In this document: piece after piece, positions 25,036-32,711 of the stretch
Layout of the letters: every line of letters starts with the position of its first letter
Position numbering within the stretch: position 1 is the first letter of the stretch
DNA from: a bacterium
GTDB lineage: Bacteria; Planctomycetota; UBA8108; UBA1146
Reading direction: 5' to 3'
Length of the DNA stretch: 32,711 nt
Assembly: GCA_029976805.1 (NCBI GenBank)
Contig: JAPOLY010000033.1
Span: forward strand, 1 to 32,711
Made by a program: the position numbers and the translations under genes
The notes under the pieces: generated by a model
The model's input: the letters and a program-made list of their open reading frames with translations, nothing else
What the model was told of the DNA's origin: nothing
Database searches by the model: none

Positions 25036-25935
25036 TCAGTCCTTCATCTTGGGATCGAAGGCATCCCGCAGACCATCACCCAAAAGATTGAAACCGAGAA
25101 CGGTAAACATGATGGCCACTCCGGGGAAGATGCCCATCCACGGCATATCCACCCAGTACTCTTTGGAGTCAACCAACATGCGCCCCCAGGAAGGATTCGG
25201 AGGCGGCAAACCGATTCCGAGGAAGGAGAGGCCCGCCTCTGCCAAAATGTTTCCGGCGATCATCAGGGTTGAAACCACGACTACCGGCCCCATGCAATTC
25301 GGCAACAGATGCCCAAGCAGAATTTTGCTGTCGGTTTGGCCAAGAGCCCGTGCTCCAAGAACAAACTCACTGCCCCTCAGGGAAATCACCTGACCCCGGA
25401 CAATCCTTGCGACCCCTGGCCAACCGACCAGTCCCAATGCGGCGAAGATCACCATCTCATTAGGCTTTTCAAAAACCGCAAGGATTCCAATCATGAGCAA
25501 CAGACTGGGAAAGGCGAAGAAAGTGTCGGTCAGACGACTGATCAACATATCGACGCGCCCCCCACGGAATCCGGCAAGGCTGCCCAAAAGCAATCCGATC
25601 AGAACTGCCACCGCAGTGCCGACCAGACCCACCCGAAGCGAAATGCCCGCTCCGTATACGATGCGTGTCCAGACGTCGCGGCCCAGCTCATCGGTCCCCA
25701 GAGGATGCCCGGGAATCCCCGGTGGCTTTTGCCATGTTTCGGCACTGCGAAACTGCTCCGCGGCGGTGTAAGGGCCCGATCCGTCCGCATGATGCGGAAC
25801 CACCCACGACGGAAAGAAGGCCAGTACGACCACGATCAGAACCACCGCTGCTCCCAGCATGGCGAGCAAGTTCTTTCGCAGCCTCTTGAAGGCCATCTGA
25901 GTCGGAGATTTGCCGATGGTGCTAGCTGCGGTCAT
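25036..25935 (-). CDS. oppC: OppC/DppC-like peptide ABC transporter permease
   Basis: A 299-residue permease. The first span is at about 23-43, then PLGTDELGRDVWTRIVYG (78-95), and the ATPase-contact loop LRGSEFVLGARALGQTDSKILLGHLLPN. The conserved LSFLGIGLPPPNPSWGRML follows, and FNLLGDGLRDAFDPK at the C-terminus. The ATG at 25935 has GAGGA six bases upstream and lies 14 bases inside the end of the preceding oppB gene; a longer frame reaching to 26001 is not supported. It is the last gene of the third transporter set, which also lacks ATPases. Confidence 0.95.
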   Translation of the reverse strand: MTAASTIGKSPTQMAFKRLRKNLLAMLGAAVVLIVVVLAFFPSWVVPHHADGSGPYTAAEQFRSAETWQKPPGIPGHPLGTDELGRDVWTRIVYGAGISLRVGLVGTAVAVLIGLLLGSLAGFRGGRVDMLISRLTDTFFAFPSLLLMIGILAVFEKPNEMVIFAALGLVGWPGVARIVRGQVISLRGSEFVLGARALGQTDSKILLGHLLPNCMGPVVVVSTLMIAGNILAEAGLSFLGIGLPPPNPSWGRMLVDSKEYWVDMPWMGIFPGVAIMFTVLGFNLLGDGLRDAFDPKMKD

Positions 25936-26869
25936 CACGAATCCTCGGGTCGAACCAGGCGTAGGAAAGATCAACCAGCAGATTGACGCCGATGAAGACA
26001 AAAGACATCAACAGGATGCCACCGGTGATCAACTCCCGATCGCGCATCTTGATCGCTTCAACCACCTCGCGGCCCAATCCCGGGAGAGCAAAGACTGTTT
26101 CGGTCAACACCGCTCCCACCAGCAGGTATCCGAAGGAATTGCCGACGACGGTAACAATTGGGATCGCCGCATTTCGCATGCCATGCTTGAGAACCACGCT
26201 CGCTTCACCGACACCCTTTGAGCGTGCCGTGCGAATGTAATCCTGGGTCATGACATCGAGCATCGCCGACCGACTCAGACGGGCGATGGTGGCAGAAGAC
26301 AGGAGCCCCAGTGCAAAGGCTGGCATCGCCAGCGATCTCAGGGCAGTCCACGTATTCGTATCGTCAAAACCGGTCCGCGGCAAACCCAGAGCAGGAGCCG
26401 CGTAAATAATCATCAGGATCCCCAGCCAGAATACGGGCATGGAGACTCCCAGAATGGCGATCAGCATCGACACGTAATCGATGATACTGCGACTTTTAAC
26501 CGCAGAGAGTACCCCGGCACTGATGCCGATAAAGAGGGCCACCACGATGGAAAGCAGTGCCAATCGCAGCGTCACGAGAAAGGCGTCCTCGAGAATCTCA
26601 TTGACACTTTTGCCTGCCTTGACGTCCGATTCACCAAGATCAAAGTGAATGAAAAGACGCCAAAGGTATTTCCCGTACTGGAGGATCAACGGATCGTTGT
26701 ATCCGCGCTGTTCGTTGTAAGCGTCGACCGCTGCGGGATCCGCTCTTTGCCCAAGACGAATGCGCCCCGGATCACCGGGGATGGAGGCATTCAGCAAAAA
26801 CACGATCAGGGTGACCAGCAGGATCACCGGAATCGCCTGAAACAGTCTTCTCAGAGTATAGGAAAGCAA
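25922..26869 (-). CDS. oppB: OppB/DppB-like peptide ABC transporter permease
   Basis: A 315-residue permease of normal length. The start is MLSYTLRRLFQAIPVILLV, then SIPGDPGRIRLG, a RGYNDPLILQYGKYLWRL block and HFDLGES in place of the more usual GDFGxS. The loop DYIRTARSKGVGEASVVLKHGMRN contacts the ATPase, and FALPGLGREVVEAIKMRD lies near the end. The start is TTG at 26869, supported by GGGAG five bases upstream. It follows its binding-protein gene by 14 bases and overlaps the oppC gene by 14. Confidence 0.95.
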   Translation of the reverse strand: MLSYTLRRLFQAIPVILLVTLIVFLLNASIPGDPGRIRLGQRADPAAVDAYNEQRGYNDPLILQYGKYLWRLFIHFDLGESDVKAGKSVNEILEDAFLVTLRLALLSIVVALFIGISAGVLSAVKSRSIIDYVSMLIAILGVSMPVFWLGILMIIYAAPALGLPRTGFDDTNTWTALRSLAMPAFALGLLSSATIARLSRSAMLDVMTQDYIRTARSKGVGEASVVLKHGMRNAAIPIVTVVGNSFGYLLVGAVLTETVFALPGLGREVVEAIKMRDRELITGGILLMSFVFIGVNLLVDLSYAWFDPRIRDDRS

Positions 26870-26883
26870 GAGAACTCCCGTAC

Positions 26884-28593
26884 CTATCCCTGATTCCCGG
26901 CGTCGATCTCAACCAGATGCCAGCGGACGTAATTCCCCTGAACATCGTCGCACATTCCCGTCGGGTTGTAGTTCCGCACATAAGGCTTGAGGAGAACTGT
27001 CTCCTGCCCAAAGAGCAGGAAAAGCCAGGGGCTGTCTGCAATGATTCGGGACTCCGCCTGCTTGAGCAGTTCCACCCGTTTGGCGGGGTCGGTCTCTGCG
27101 TAGGAATCATCGATCAACTTGTCCACCTCAGGGTTGCTGTAGAAGGACACATTGCCCTGAGACCCCTGATTCTTGGTGTGAAAAAGTGATGCCAGGAAGT
27201 ATTCCGCATCGGGATAGGAAGCCACCCAACCCAAACGGAAGAAAGGAGGTTCCCCCGCATCGGTCGCTTCGATGAAGGCAGCCCAGTCGAGCATCTTCAA
27301 ACCGATTTCGATGCCAACCTTTTTCAGATCCGCCTGCACAGCCTGAGCGATTTTTGAGTTATCCCCCTGGGTGTTGAACCACAGATCAACCGGAGGAAGG
27401 CCTTCGCCATTGGGGTACCCCGCTTCTGCGAGAAGGGCCTTTGCTTTCTCTACATCCTGAGTAAAAGCAGGACGTTCACTGTTGTGACCAAAGATGCCCG
27501 GCGGAAGGATTCCATTGGCAGGATAGGATCGTCCTTCTAAAAGAATTTCACCTAAAAACTTGCGGTCGACGGCCAGATTGACGGCTTCACGCAACTTGCG
27601 AGCACTGTCCGAATACCCGGCGTAGGGAGATCCCTCTTTTTTCAGATTGAACCCGTAGTACTGGACTGCCAGAGACGGCCAGAAGAGAACTTCATTGGCA
27701 CGGTTGGAGTTCTTCCATTTGGGATAGACCCCCTGGGTCGCGGCGAGAATATCGAAGTTTCCGGCTTTGTACTCCTCCAGTTGAGCCAAAGGCTCCGGGA
27801 TCACCCGGTAGTGGATCCCAGCCAGTTTGGGTGCGCCCTCAAAGTAGTCCTGATTGGCGGTCAACTTGAGAGACACCCCCTCTTTCCACTCAGTCAGTGT
27901 AAAGGGGCCAGATCCAACGGGATTCCGTGAAAACTTGTCGCCGATCTCCTCGATCACCTCTCGGGGAACTGCTGCAGTGTTGACCATCGCCAGTTTATTG
28001 ACAAAGGGCGGGGACGATTCAATCAGAGTGATTCTCAAGGAATGGTCTCCCAAAACCTCGATCCCGGGAATTTCCGGAGAAACCTCCTGCGATTTACTGG
28101 CACCAGCAATCACTTCCTTGGCTCCCACGATCTTCTCTACCAGATTGGTCCGTTTTGAACGGACCGAGGCGAGTCGCTGGATGCTGTACTTCATATCTGC
28201 AGCGGTCACCGTTCGCCCATTGGTGAAACGCACGTCATCCCTCAATTGAATGTCGTAGACGCGACCGTCCTCGGAAATCGTCGGCATCTCTTTGGCGAGA
28301 CAGGGCTCCAGCTCCAGTTCGGGTGTGTAATCGTAGAGGCTGGTAAATAGCTTCGTTGCCACCCCTGAAGAAGTGGTATCGGAAACCAGAATCGGATCCA
28401 GATCGGGGGGATTGGTCATCAACGGGATGCGGAAGATGTTTTCAGGGGAAGGGGCAGCCACACTCTGAATATCCTGAGGTCCGGAACTGGGTGGTTGGCT
28501 GGTGCAACCACTCATTCCCCCTGCCAGAAGCGGGCACAAAAGCAGAGCGGTGAATTGAAGCAACCTCTGAAAGTGAAGAGTCTCGGAAAACAT
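26884..28593 (-). CDS. Peptide-binding lipoprotein (solute-binding family 5)
   Basis: A 569-residue DppA/OppA-type receptor, probably a lipoprotein. The N-terminus has a hydrophobic run (LLQFTALLLCPLLAGG) ending in MSGC, a slightly atypical lipobox, then a Ser/Pro-rich linker (TSQPPSSGPQ). The mature domain has NPPDLDPILVSD, YDIQLRDDVRFTNGRTVTAADM, NPVGSGPFTLTEWK and KLREAVNLAVDRKFLGE, and ends near FLLFGQETVLLKPYV. The ATG at 28593 has GAGG five bases upstream; a 45-residue upstream extension of the frame runs into the divergent promoter region and is rejected. The substrate cannot be read. Confidence 0.92.
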   Translation of the reverse strand: MFSETLHFQRLLQFTALLLCPLLAGGMSGCTSQPPSSGPQDIQSVAAPSPENIFRIPLMTNPPDLDPILVSDTTSSGVATKLFTSLYDYTPELELEPCLAKEMPTISEDGRVYDIQLRDDVRFTNGRTVTAADMKYSIQRLASVRSKRTNLVEKIVGAKEVIAGASKSQEVSPEIPGIEVLGDHSLRITLIESSPPFVNKLAMVNTAAVPREVIEEIGDKFSRNPVGSGPFTLTEWKEGVSLKLTANQDYFEGAPKLAGIHYRVIPEPLAQLEEYKAGNFDILAATQGVYPKWKNSNRANEVLFWPSLAVQYYGFNLKKEGSPYAGYSDSARKLREAVNLAVDRKFLGEILLEGRSYPANGILPPGIFGHNSERPAFTQDVEKAKALLAEAGYPNGEGLPPVDLWFNTQGDNSKIAQAVQADLKKVGIEIGLKMLDWAAFIEATDAGEPPFFRLGWVASYPDAEYFLASLFHTKNQGSQGNVSFYSNPEVDKLIDDSYAETDPAKRVELLKQAESRIIADSPWLFLLFGQETVLLKPYVRNYNPTGMCDDVQGNYVRWHLVEIDAGNQG

Positions 28594-28878
28594 GACAACC
28601 TCATTATCGACAAGAAACGGAACCCCCGGTCGTTCTCTGTCCGGTGAGTGCGGGAACATCCGAATGCAAGGTATACGAAAACCGGGAAAACTGCGACCTA
28701 CCCGCGAATATTGGACCTTTTGGGTCAATCACCACCCTACCGATTCCCGTGGCCTTACAGAGAGGATGGGTTATCCTCCCCGCTTGAGACCCGTTTTCCG
28801 CAGAGCAGACCCTTCCGTCGCTCTGCACAACGGAATCCTGGCCTGCCGGGTCAACAGCATGAAAAACAGGTACCTCAC
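28594..28878. promoter_or_regulatory. Divergent promoter region between two lipoprotein receptor genes
   Basis: 285 bases separate two head-to-head peptide-receptor genes and must carry promoters for both. Two dyads are visible. One is an imperfect palindrome at 28710-28729 (ATTGGACC, then GGGTCAAT), operator-like in size and near the centre. The other is GCAGAGC (28800-28806) with GCTCTGC (28820-28826), a seven-pair stem within the leader of the plus-strand gene. I could not fix -35/-10 pairs with confidence. Confidence 0.45.
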
Positions 28879-30837
28879 ATGTTTTCCATTTCAAGGAACC
28901 CTCTTCGCTGGACCGCTCTGTCCTTCCTGGTGATCAGCCTTTTGATCGCCGGTTGCACGGTCGAGAGTTCGAAAGCTCCTGTGACGCCCCCCAACGGAGA
29001 TTCCACGAATGAACAGACGGTGCAGCGGGATGCCCCCGCAAAACCCCGGGTCGTCCGCATCAGTAAAATGGATCGCCCGGAGGAGCCGAAACCGGATCCC
29101 TCCCAGCCCATAGGCGTTCCCTCTCCCGCATTCAGCGGAGAGGTCAGCCCTGACGCCGTCGTCATCGATCGGACCGGCACCTACGGGGGTCGATTTGTTT
29201 ACGCCATTTTGGGTGAGGTGGAGACCTTCAATCCTGTGGAACCTAAAGGGGCGACTGACCAGGAGATCCGCGCCCTCGTCTTCTCACCGCTGGTGACCTA
29301 CAACAACGGCAAATGGCAAACGGAACCTGCACTCGCCAAGAACTGGGAAGTCTCCGATGACCAGTTGACCTGGACCTTCTTCATCCGTGATGGAATTCGC
29401 TGGTCCGATGGAGAAAAACTGGATGTGGAAGATGCCCTTTTCTCATTCGAGGCGGTGTTCCACCCGCAGATCGCCACCAGTATCAAAGACGGATTCAAAC
29501 ACCCTGAAACAGGCGAGCTTCCGGAGGTGATGGCGGACAAGGAACGGAATGCCCTGATCTTCAAACTGAAACGGATCGATTCCCAGTTTCTGACCCATGT
29601 CGGCAATGTCAGCATCATCCCGGAGCACAAGTGGCGTGATCACCTTCAGGAGAAGGACCCCACTCTGCTTCAACAGATGACTTCCAATGCCAACCCGGCC
29701 GATCTTGTCGGTTGCGGCCCCTTTGTCCTCAAACAGTACGTCCCCGCTGAAAAGATCGTCTACCAGCGAAATCCCCACTATTGGAAAGTGGATTCTCGCC
29801 AGCAGCGTCTTCCCTATCTGGACGAGGTCGTGATCGTTCTCGTCAAGGATTCGAATTTGATGTGGCAAAAGTTTGAAGCGGGAGAGTTGGACATCTTCGA
29901 AGACGTCCCCGCCGACCATTTCCGCGAAGCGGTGGCGATGGAGAAGGAAGCGAAGGCGAGCCTGATCCGCCTCGGCGTCAGCCTCAACAGCAACTGGGTC
30001 TGCTTCAATCTTCACCCGGGGAAAAACCCGGATACCGGAGAGCCTTTTGTCGATGAAGCCAAAGCCTACTGGTTCAACAATCTGGATTTCCGCAAGGCGG
30101 TCAATCACGCCATCGACCGGGACGGGATCAAGCGCACCGCTTTCCAGGGCAGAGCCACGGCGATCTGGTCCAGCATTACCCCGGGCAACAAGTCCTGGTA
30201 TCACGCTGGAGTACCGAAGTATCCCCACGATCTGGACAAAGCCAAAAAGATCCTCGACGACATGGGCTGGACCGACCGTGATGGCGATGGCGTCCGTGAG
30301 GATGACCAGGGACGCAAAATCAGTTTCTCCCTGAACACCAATGTGGAGAACAACCTGCGCCAGCAAGTGGGCAACCTGATCAGCAAGGATCTGGTCAACC
30401 TCGGCCTGGAGATCAACTTCAAACCCATCGTCTTCAATGATCTGGTGACAAGCCTCCGCGACAGCCACAAATGGGACATGATCCTGCTCGGGTGGGGATC
30501 CGGTGTTCCGCCTGATCCGGCCAATGGCAAAAACATCACCCTCTCCAGCGGCCGCCTCCATGCCTGGTACCCCCAGCAACCGGAACCGGCCACTGAATGG
30601 GAAGCACGCATCGACAACCTCATGGCCATGATGGATGAGGAACTCGATGACAAAGTTCGCAAAAAGTACTACGACGAGGTTCAGGAACTGATCGGACAGA
30701 ACATTCCGATCCTCTACCTGATCGCCGCCAACTCCTATGCTGCTTCCCAGGAGGGACGTATCGGCAATCTGTGGCCCAGTCTTTTGCGACCGCAGATGAC
30801 ATGGAATCTCGAATCCCTGTGGAAAGCACAACCCTAG
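28879..30837 (+). CDS. Peptide-binding lipoprotein (solute-binding family 5)
   Basis: A 652-residue receptor lipoprotein. The signal peptide runs to the lipobox LIAGC with the lipidated Cys26, and about 100 residues of Pro- and charge-rich linker follow. The solute-binding domain starts at TYGGRFVYAILGEVETFNP. Family features include WTFFIRDGIRWSDGEKLDVEDALFSF and, later, LVGCGPFVLKQYVPAEKIVY and FRKAVNHAIDRDGI. The aspartate-rich DRDGDGVRED is common in this family before the second lobe. The ATG at 28879 is preferred because the lipoprotein signal starts there; the ribosome site is a modest AGG eight bases upstream. An upstream 77-codon extension is not credible. It leads the fourth transporter set, 15 bases before oppB. 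Confidence 0.93.
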   Translation: MFSISRNPLRWTALSFLVISLLIAGCTVESSKAPVTPPNGDSTNEQTVQRDAPAKPRVVRISKMDRPEEPKPDPSQPIGVPSPAFSGEVSPDAVVIDRTGTYGGRFVYAILGEVETFNPVEPKGATDQEIRALVFSPLVTYNNGKWQTEPALAKNWEVSDDQLTWTFFIRDGIRWSDGEKLDVEDALFSFEAVFHPQIATSIKDGFKHPETGELPEVMADKERNALIFKLKRIDSQFLTHVGNVSIIPEHKWRDHLQEKDPTLLQQMTSNANPADLVGCGPFVLKQYVPAEKIVYQRNPHYWKVDSRQQRLPYLDEVVIVLVKDSNLMWQKFEAGELDIFEDVPADHFREAVAMEKEAKASLIRLGVSLNSNWVCFNLHPGKNPDTGEPFVDEAKAYWFNNLDFRKAVNHAIDRDGIKRTAFQGRATAIWSSITPGNKSWYHAGVPKYPHDLDKAKKILDDMGWTDRDGDGVREDDQGRKISFSLNTNVENNLRQQVGNLISKDLVNLGLEINFKPIVFNDLVTSLRDSHKWDMILLGWGSGVPPDPANGKNITLSSGRLHAWYPQQPEPATEWEARIDNLMAMMDEELDDKVRKKYYDEVQELIGQNIPILYLIAANSYAASQEGRIGNLWPSLLRPQMTWNLESLWKAQP

Positions 30838-30852
30838 GGTGAGGAAAAAGAC

Positions 30853-32028
30853 TTGCTGACTTTCAGCCTGCGCCGACTACTGTCGATTCCGCCTCTGGTT
30901 CTGGTGGTTTCCTTTCTGACCTTCCTGCTTCTGAAGCAGGCACCGGGGGATTTTTACAGTCAAATGGAAGCGGACCCCACCCGCTCGACCACGGAGGTTT
31001 TGCGTCAAAAAGAAAACGCTGGACTGTTGGTCAGACTGGATCGAAACCAGTTGGTGGCCCTCGGTGAGTTCCCCGATGACGGCCACCGCTGGTCCTTTGC
31101 CGATGAGGGCGGAGAGCGGCCGGTGATCCGCAAGGACGGAACTCCGGTCCGCGCCAAAGAAGCCAGCCGTAGCCTGCTCAAATTCCAGCTCGACGGAATC
31201 CAGTACCAGTGCGACGACGAGGCTGTGGTTTACCGCAAGGTGGGCGCCATCGAGGGCTTTTTCTCGTGGCTCTTCAACGCTCTCACTCTGGACTTTGGAA
31301 CCTCTTACAAATTCAATCGCCCCGTCTTTGGCATCATCGCCGAGCGGCTTCTGAATACCCTGACCCTTTCGCTGGCCGCATTGGTCATCGCCTATGGACT
31401 GGGCATTCCTCTCGGGATCTTCGCCGCTGTGAAACCGAATTCCCGACTGGACCACAGCGCCGGAATCATCGCCTTTCTCGGGCTCTCGATACCGACTGTT
31501 TTCTTTGCGTTGTTGGCAATGCTCTTCGCCTCCTATACCGGTTGGTTCCCCATCGGTGACATGCGTTCTCTGGATTACGACCAGTACGGATTCTTCGGGA
31601 AAATCGCCAATCGGATTCATCACCTGTTCTTGCCCGCACTCGTCCTGGGTACTTCTGCCATGGCGGGGTACATGCGACAGGCCCGTGGCAACATGATCGA
31701 GGCCCTGGGTCAGGATTATGTCCGCACAGCACGCGCCAAGGGAGTTTCAGAACAGGGCGTCCTGTTCAAGCACGCCTTCCGCAATGCGGTCAATCCACTG
31801 GTGACGCTGTTCGGCTACTCTCTCGCCAGCCTCCTCAGTGGATCCTTATTGGTCGAAATCGTCATGAACTGGCCTGGACTGGGCCGCCTGATCTTTGAAG
31901 CAATCAGCGCAAAGGACGAGCCCCTGGTGCTTGCAAGCGTGTTGATCTCCACTCTGCTGCTGGTCTTTGGCAATCTGGCCGCGGACATTCTCCTTGCCGT
32001 GGTAGACCCGAGGGTGAGGTTGTCCTGA
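30853..32028 (+). CDS. oppB: OppB-like permease with periplasmic insertion
   Basis: A 391-residue permease, about 70-80 residues longer than normal OppB. It starts MLTFSLRRLLSIPPLVLVV with KQAPGDFYSQ (28-37). Residues about 56-135 replace the usual GLDxPxxxQYLxWL block with a charged, mixed soluble stretch (QLVALGEF, HRWSFADEGGERPV). The core resumes at WLFNALTLDFGTSYKFNRPV (139-158), followed by the spans, the loop QDYVRTARAKGVSE and MNWPGLGRLIFEAISAKDEP. The start is TTG at 30853, with GAGG eight bases upstream. It shares one base with the next gene (TGATG). Confidence 0.93.
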   Translation: MLTFSLRRLLSIPPLVLVVSFLTFLLLKQAPGDFYSQMEADPTRSTTEVLRQKENAGLLVRLDRNQLVALGEFPDDGHRWSFADEGGERPVIRKDGTPVRAKEASRSLLKFQLDGIQYQCDDEAVVYRKVGAIEGFFSWLFNALTLDFGTSYKFNRPVFGIIAERLLNTLTLSLAALVIAYGLGIPLGIFAAVKPNSRLDHSAGIIAFLGLSIPTVFFALLAMLFASYTGWFPIGDMRSLDYDQYGFFGKIANRIHHLFLPALVLGTSAMAGYMRQARGNMIEALGQDYVRTARAKGVSEQGVLFKHAFRNAVNPLVTLFGYSLASLLSGSLLVEIVMNWPGLGRLIFEAISAKDEPLVLASVLISTLLLVFGNLAADILLAVVDPRVRLS

Positions 32029-32711
32029 TGAATCCTTCCAAAGACAAAAGCAATGACTCCGGAATGCCTCCCCCTCGTGGCCCCTGGGCAATTCTGTGGA
32101 TGCGTTTGCGCAAAAACAAATTGGCGATGACCGGAGGAGTGACTCTGATCGTTCTCTACCTGATGTGCAGCTTTGGTGGTTTTATCGCCCCCTATGGGAT
32201 GAACGATACCAACAAGTACACCGTCAAGTACGGACCGATGCTCTTCGGCGGGTACACCATTGAAAAAACTGGGGAAATCCTCGCTGAGGACGAAAATTTC
32301 AACGAGATCCTTCTTCCCAGTTATGAAAAGCGCTGGAACTGGTTCGACGGCGGACTGCACTTCCATGACGGTGATGGGAATTTTACTCTTCGCCCTCATG
32401 TCCACCCTCTGAAAGAATACGAATCCTGGGATGAATATGGCGAGATGGAATACATCCTTGCCGAGGATCACACTCGCAGCATTCCAGTTCGCTTCTTCGT
32501 TCAGGCGGAGGAAGAACATGAAGTCTTCAGCCTCTGCGGTTTCTTCAAGGTCTTCGGCCACACTCACTTGATGGGTCTATCCCCGGCAGACATTCCCCAG
32601 GAGCCCAACCTTCACGCCGGCCTGTTCCTTCTGGGAACCGACGTACTGGGGCGCGACCTGTGGACACGTATTCTCTACGGCGGTCAGGTTTCTCTTTCCG
32701 TCGGACTGATC
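32028..32711 (+). CDS. oppC: OppC-like permease with periplasmic insertion (3' end outside window)
   Basis: 228 codons are present with no stop before the window edge. A polar N-terminus with PPPRGPW is followed by WMRLRKNKLAMTGGV and a first span at about 35-54. The motif LLGTDVLGRDLWTRILYGG appears only at 201-219. In ordinary OppC it lies about 60-90 residues from the N-terminus, so about 110-130 extra residues (roughly 65-195) sit in the first extracytoplasmic loop. The insert is rich in Trp, His, Asp and Glu (KRWNWFDGGLHFHDGDGNF, HVHPLKEYESWDEYGEM). The ATG overlaps the oppB stop by one base. Any ATPase genes of this set would lie to the right. Confidence 0.92.
   Translation, partial: MNPSKDKSNDSGMPPPRGPWAILWMRLRKNKLAMTGGVTLIVLYLMCSFGGFIAPYGMNDTNKYTVKYGPMLFGGYTIEKTGEILAEDENFNEILLPSYEKRWNWFDGGLHFHDGDGNFTLRPHVHPLKEYESWDEYGEMEYILAEDHTRSIPVRFFVQAEEEHEVFSLCGFFKVFGHTHLMGLSPADIPQEPNLHAGLFLLGTDVLGRDLWTRILYGGQVSLSVGLI

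Noticed and set aside
28594-28878. N-terminal extensions of both receptor genes across the divergent gap
   Set aside because: The signal peptides and ribosome sites begin at 28593 (minus) and 28879 (plus); the extensions overlap each other and have no signal-like character.
30280-30310. EF-hand-like DRDGDGVRED in the fourth receptor as a special calcium site
   Set aside because: An Asp/Gly-rich turn of this kind is common in family 5 binding proteins at this position, so it is not distinctive.
29443-30831. 462-codon open frame on the minus strand opposite the fourth receptor gene
   Set aside because: It mirrors a clear solute-binding protein on the plus strand, has no recognisable domain, and arises from codon bias of the real gene.

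Overview
The window reads as a chromosomal stretch of a Gram-negative, rod-forming bacterium with moderately high GC (estimated by eye). It has an envelope with lipoproteins and periplasmic binding proteins. My best guess is the PVC superphylum, possibly a planctomycete-related lineage. The main reason is a 70-residue 'small basic protein' (21046-21258, minus) whose pattern I recall from Planctomycetes, Verrucomicrobia and Chlamydiae. The fused AroD-AroE enzyme and the oversized peptide permeases fit but do not prove it. I see no rRNA, tRNA, CRISPR array, insertion sequence or prophage gene. The window is cut at both ends inside genes (rodA on the left, an oppC on the right).

Region 1 (1-5317, minus strand) is the cell-shape operon mreB-mreC-mreD-mrdA(PBP2)-rodA, tightly packed, with a promoter-like sequence and a structured leader in front of mreB. 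RodA carries a 12-bp tandem repeat encoding (A/T)GNE units in its large extracytoplasmic loop. Region 2 (5550-6652, minus) is a two-gene operon: a membrane-anchored coiled-coil protein with an MreC-like architecture, then a 77-residue single-span protein. A candidate terminator separates it from mreB.

Region 3 (7177-10141, plus) is a tightly overlapping set: riboflavin synthase, glutamyl-tRNA synthetase and a PHP-domain phosphoesterase. It converges on rho (10158-11549, minus). Rho has lost the usual N-terminal helical domain in favour of a Gly/Arg-rich disordered tail. Divergent from rho is a bifunctional 3-dehydroquinate dehydratase/shikimate dehydrogenase (12040-13521, plus).

Region 4 (13655-32711) is a 19-kb island of peptide ABC transporters. 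There are four separate binding-protein plus two-permease sets: a Yej-like set (minus, 13655-20934), an Opp-like set (plus, 21522-25032), a Dpp/Opp-like set (minus, 25036-28593), and a second Opp-like set (plus, 28879 to the window end). Only the Yej-like set comes with ATPases (separate OppD and OppF). The others either share that pair or use ATPases encoded elsewhere; the last set may have its own beyond the edge. Four permeases (both of the Yej-like set and both of the last set) carry soluble insertions of about 70 to 240 residues in the first extracytoplasmic loop, which is unusual for these families.

Translational coupling is the rule: ATGA or TGATG overlaps join most neighbours. GTG and TTG starts are common, and Shine-Dalgarno sequences fix many starts downstream of the longest open frame. 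The most interesting points are the single ATPase pair among four transporters, the inserted permease domains, the RodA minisatellite, the Rho disordered tail, and the MreC-like coiled-coil operon beside mreB.
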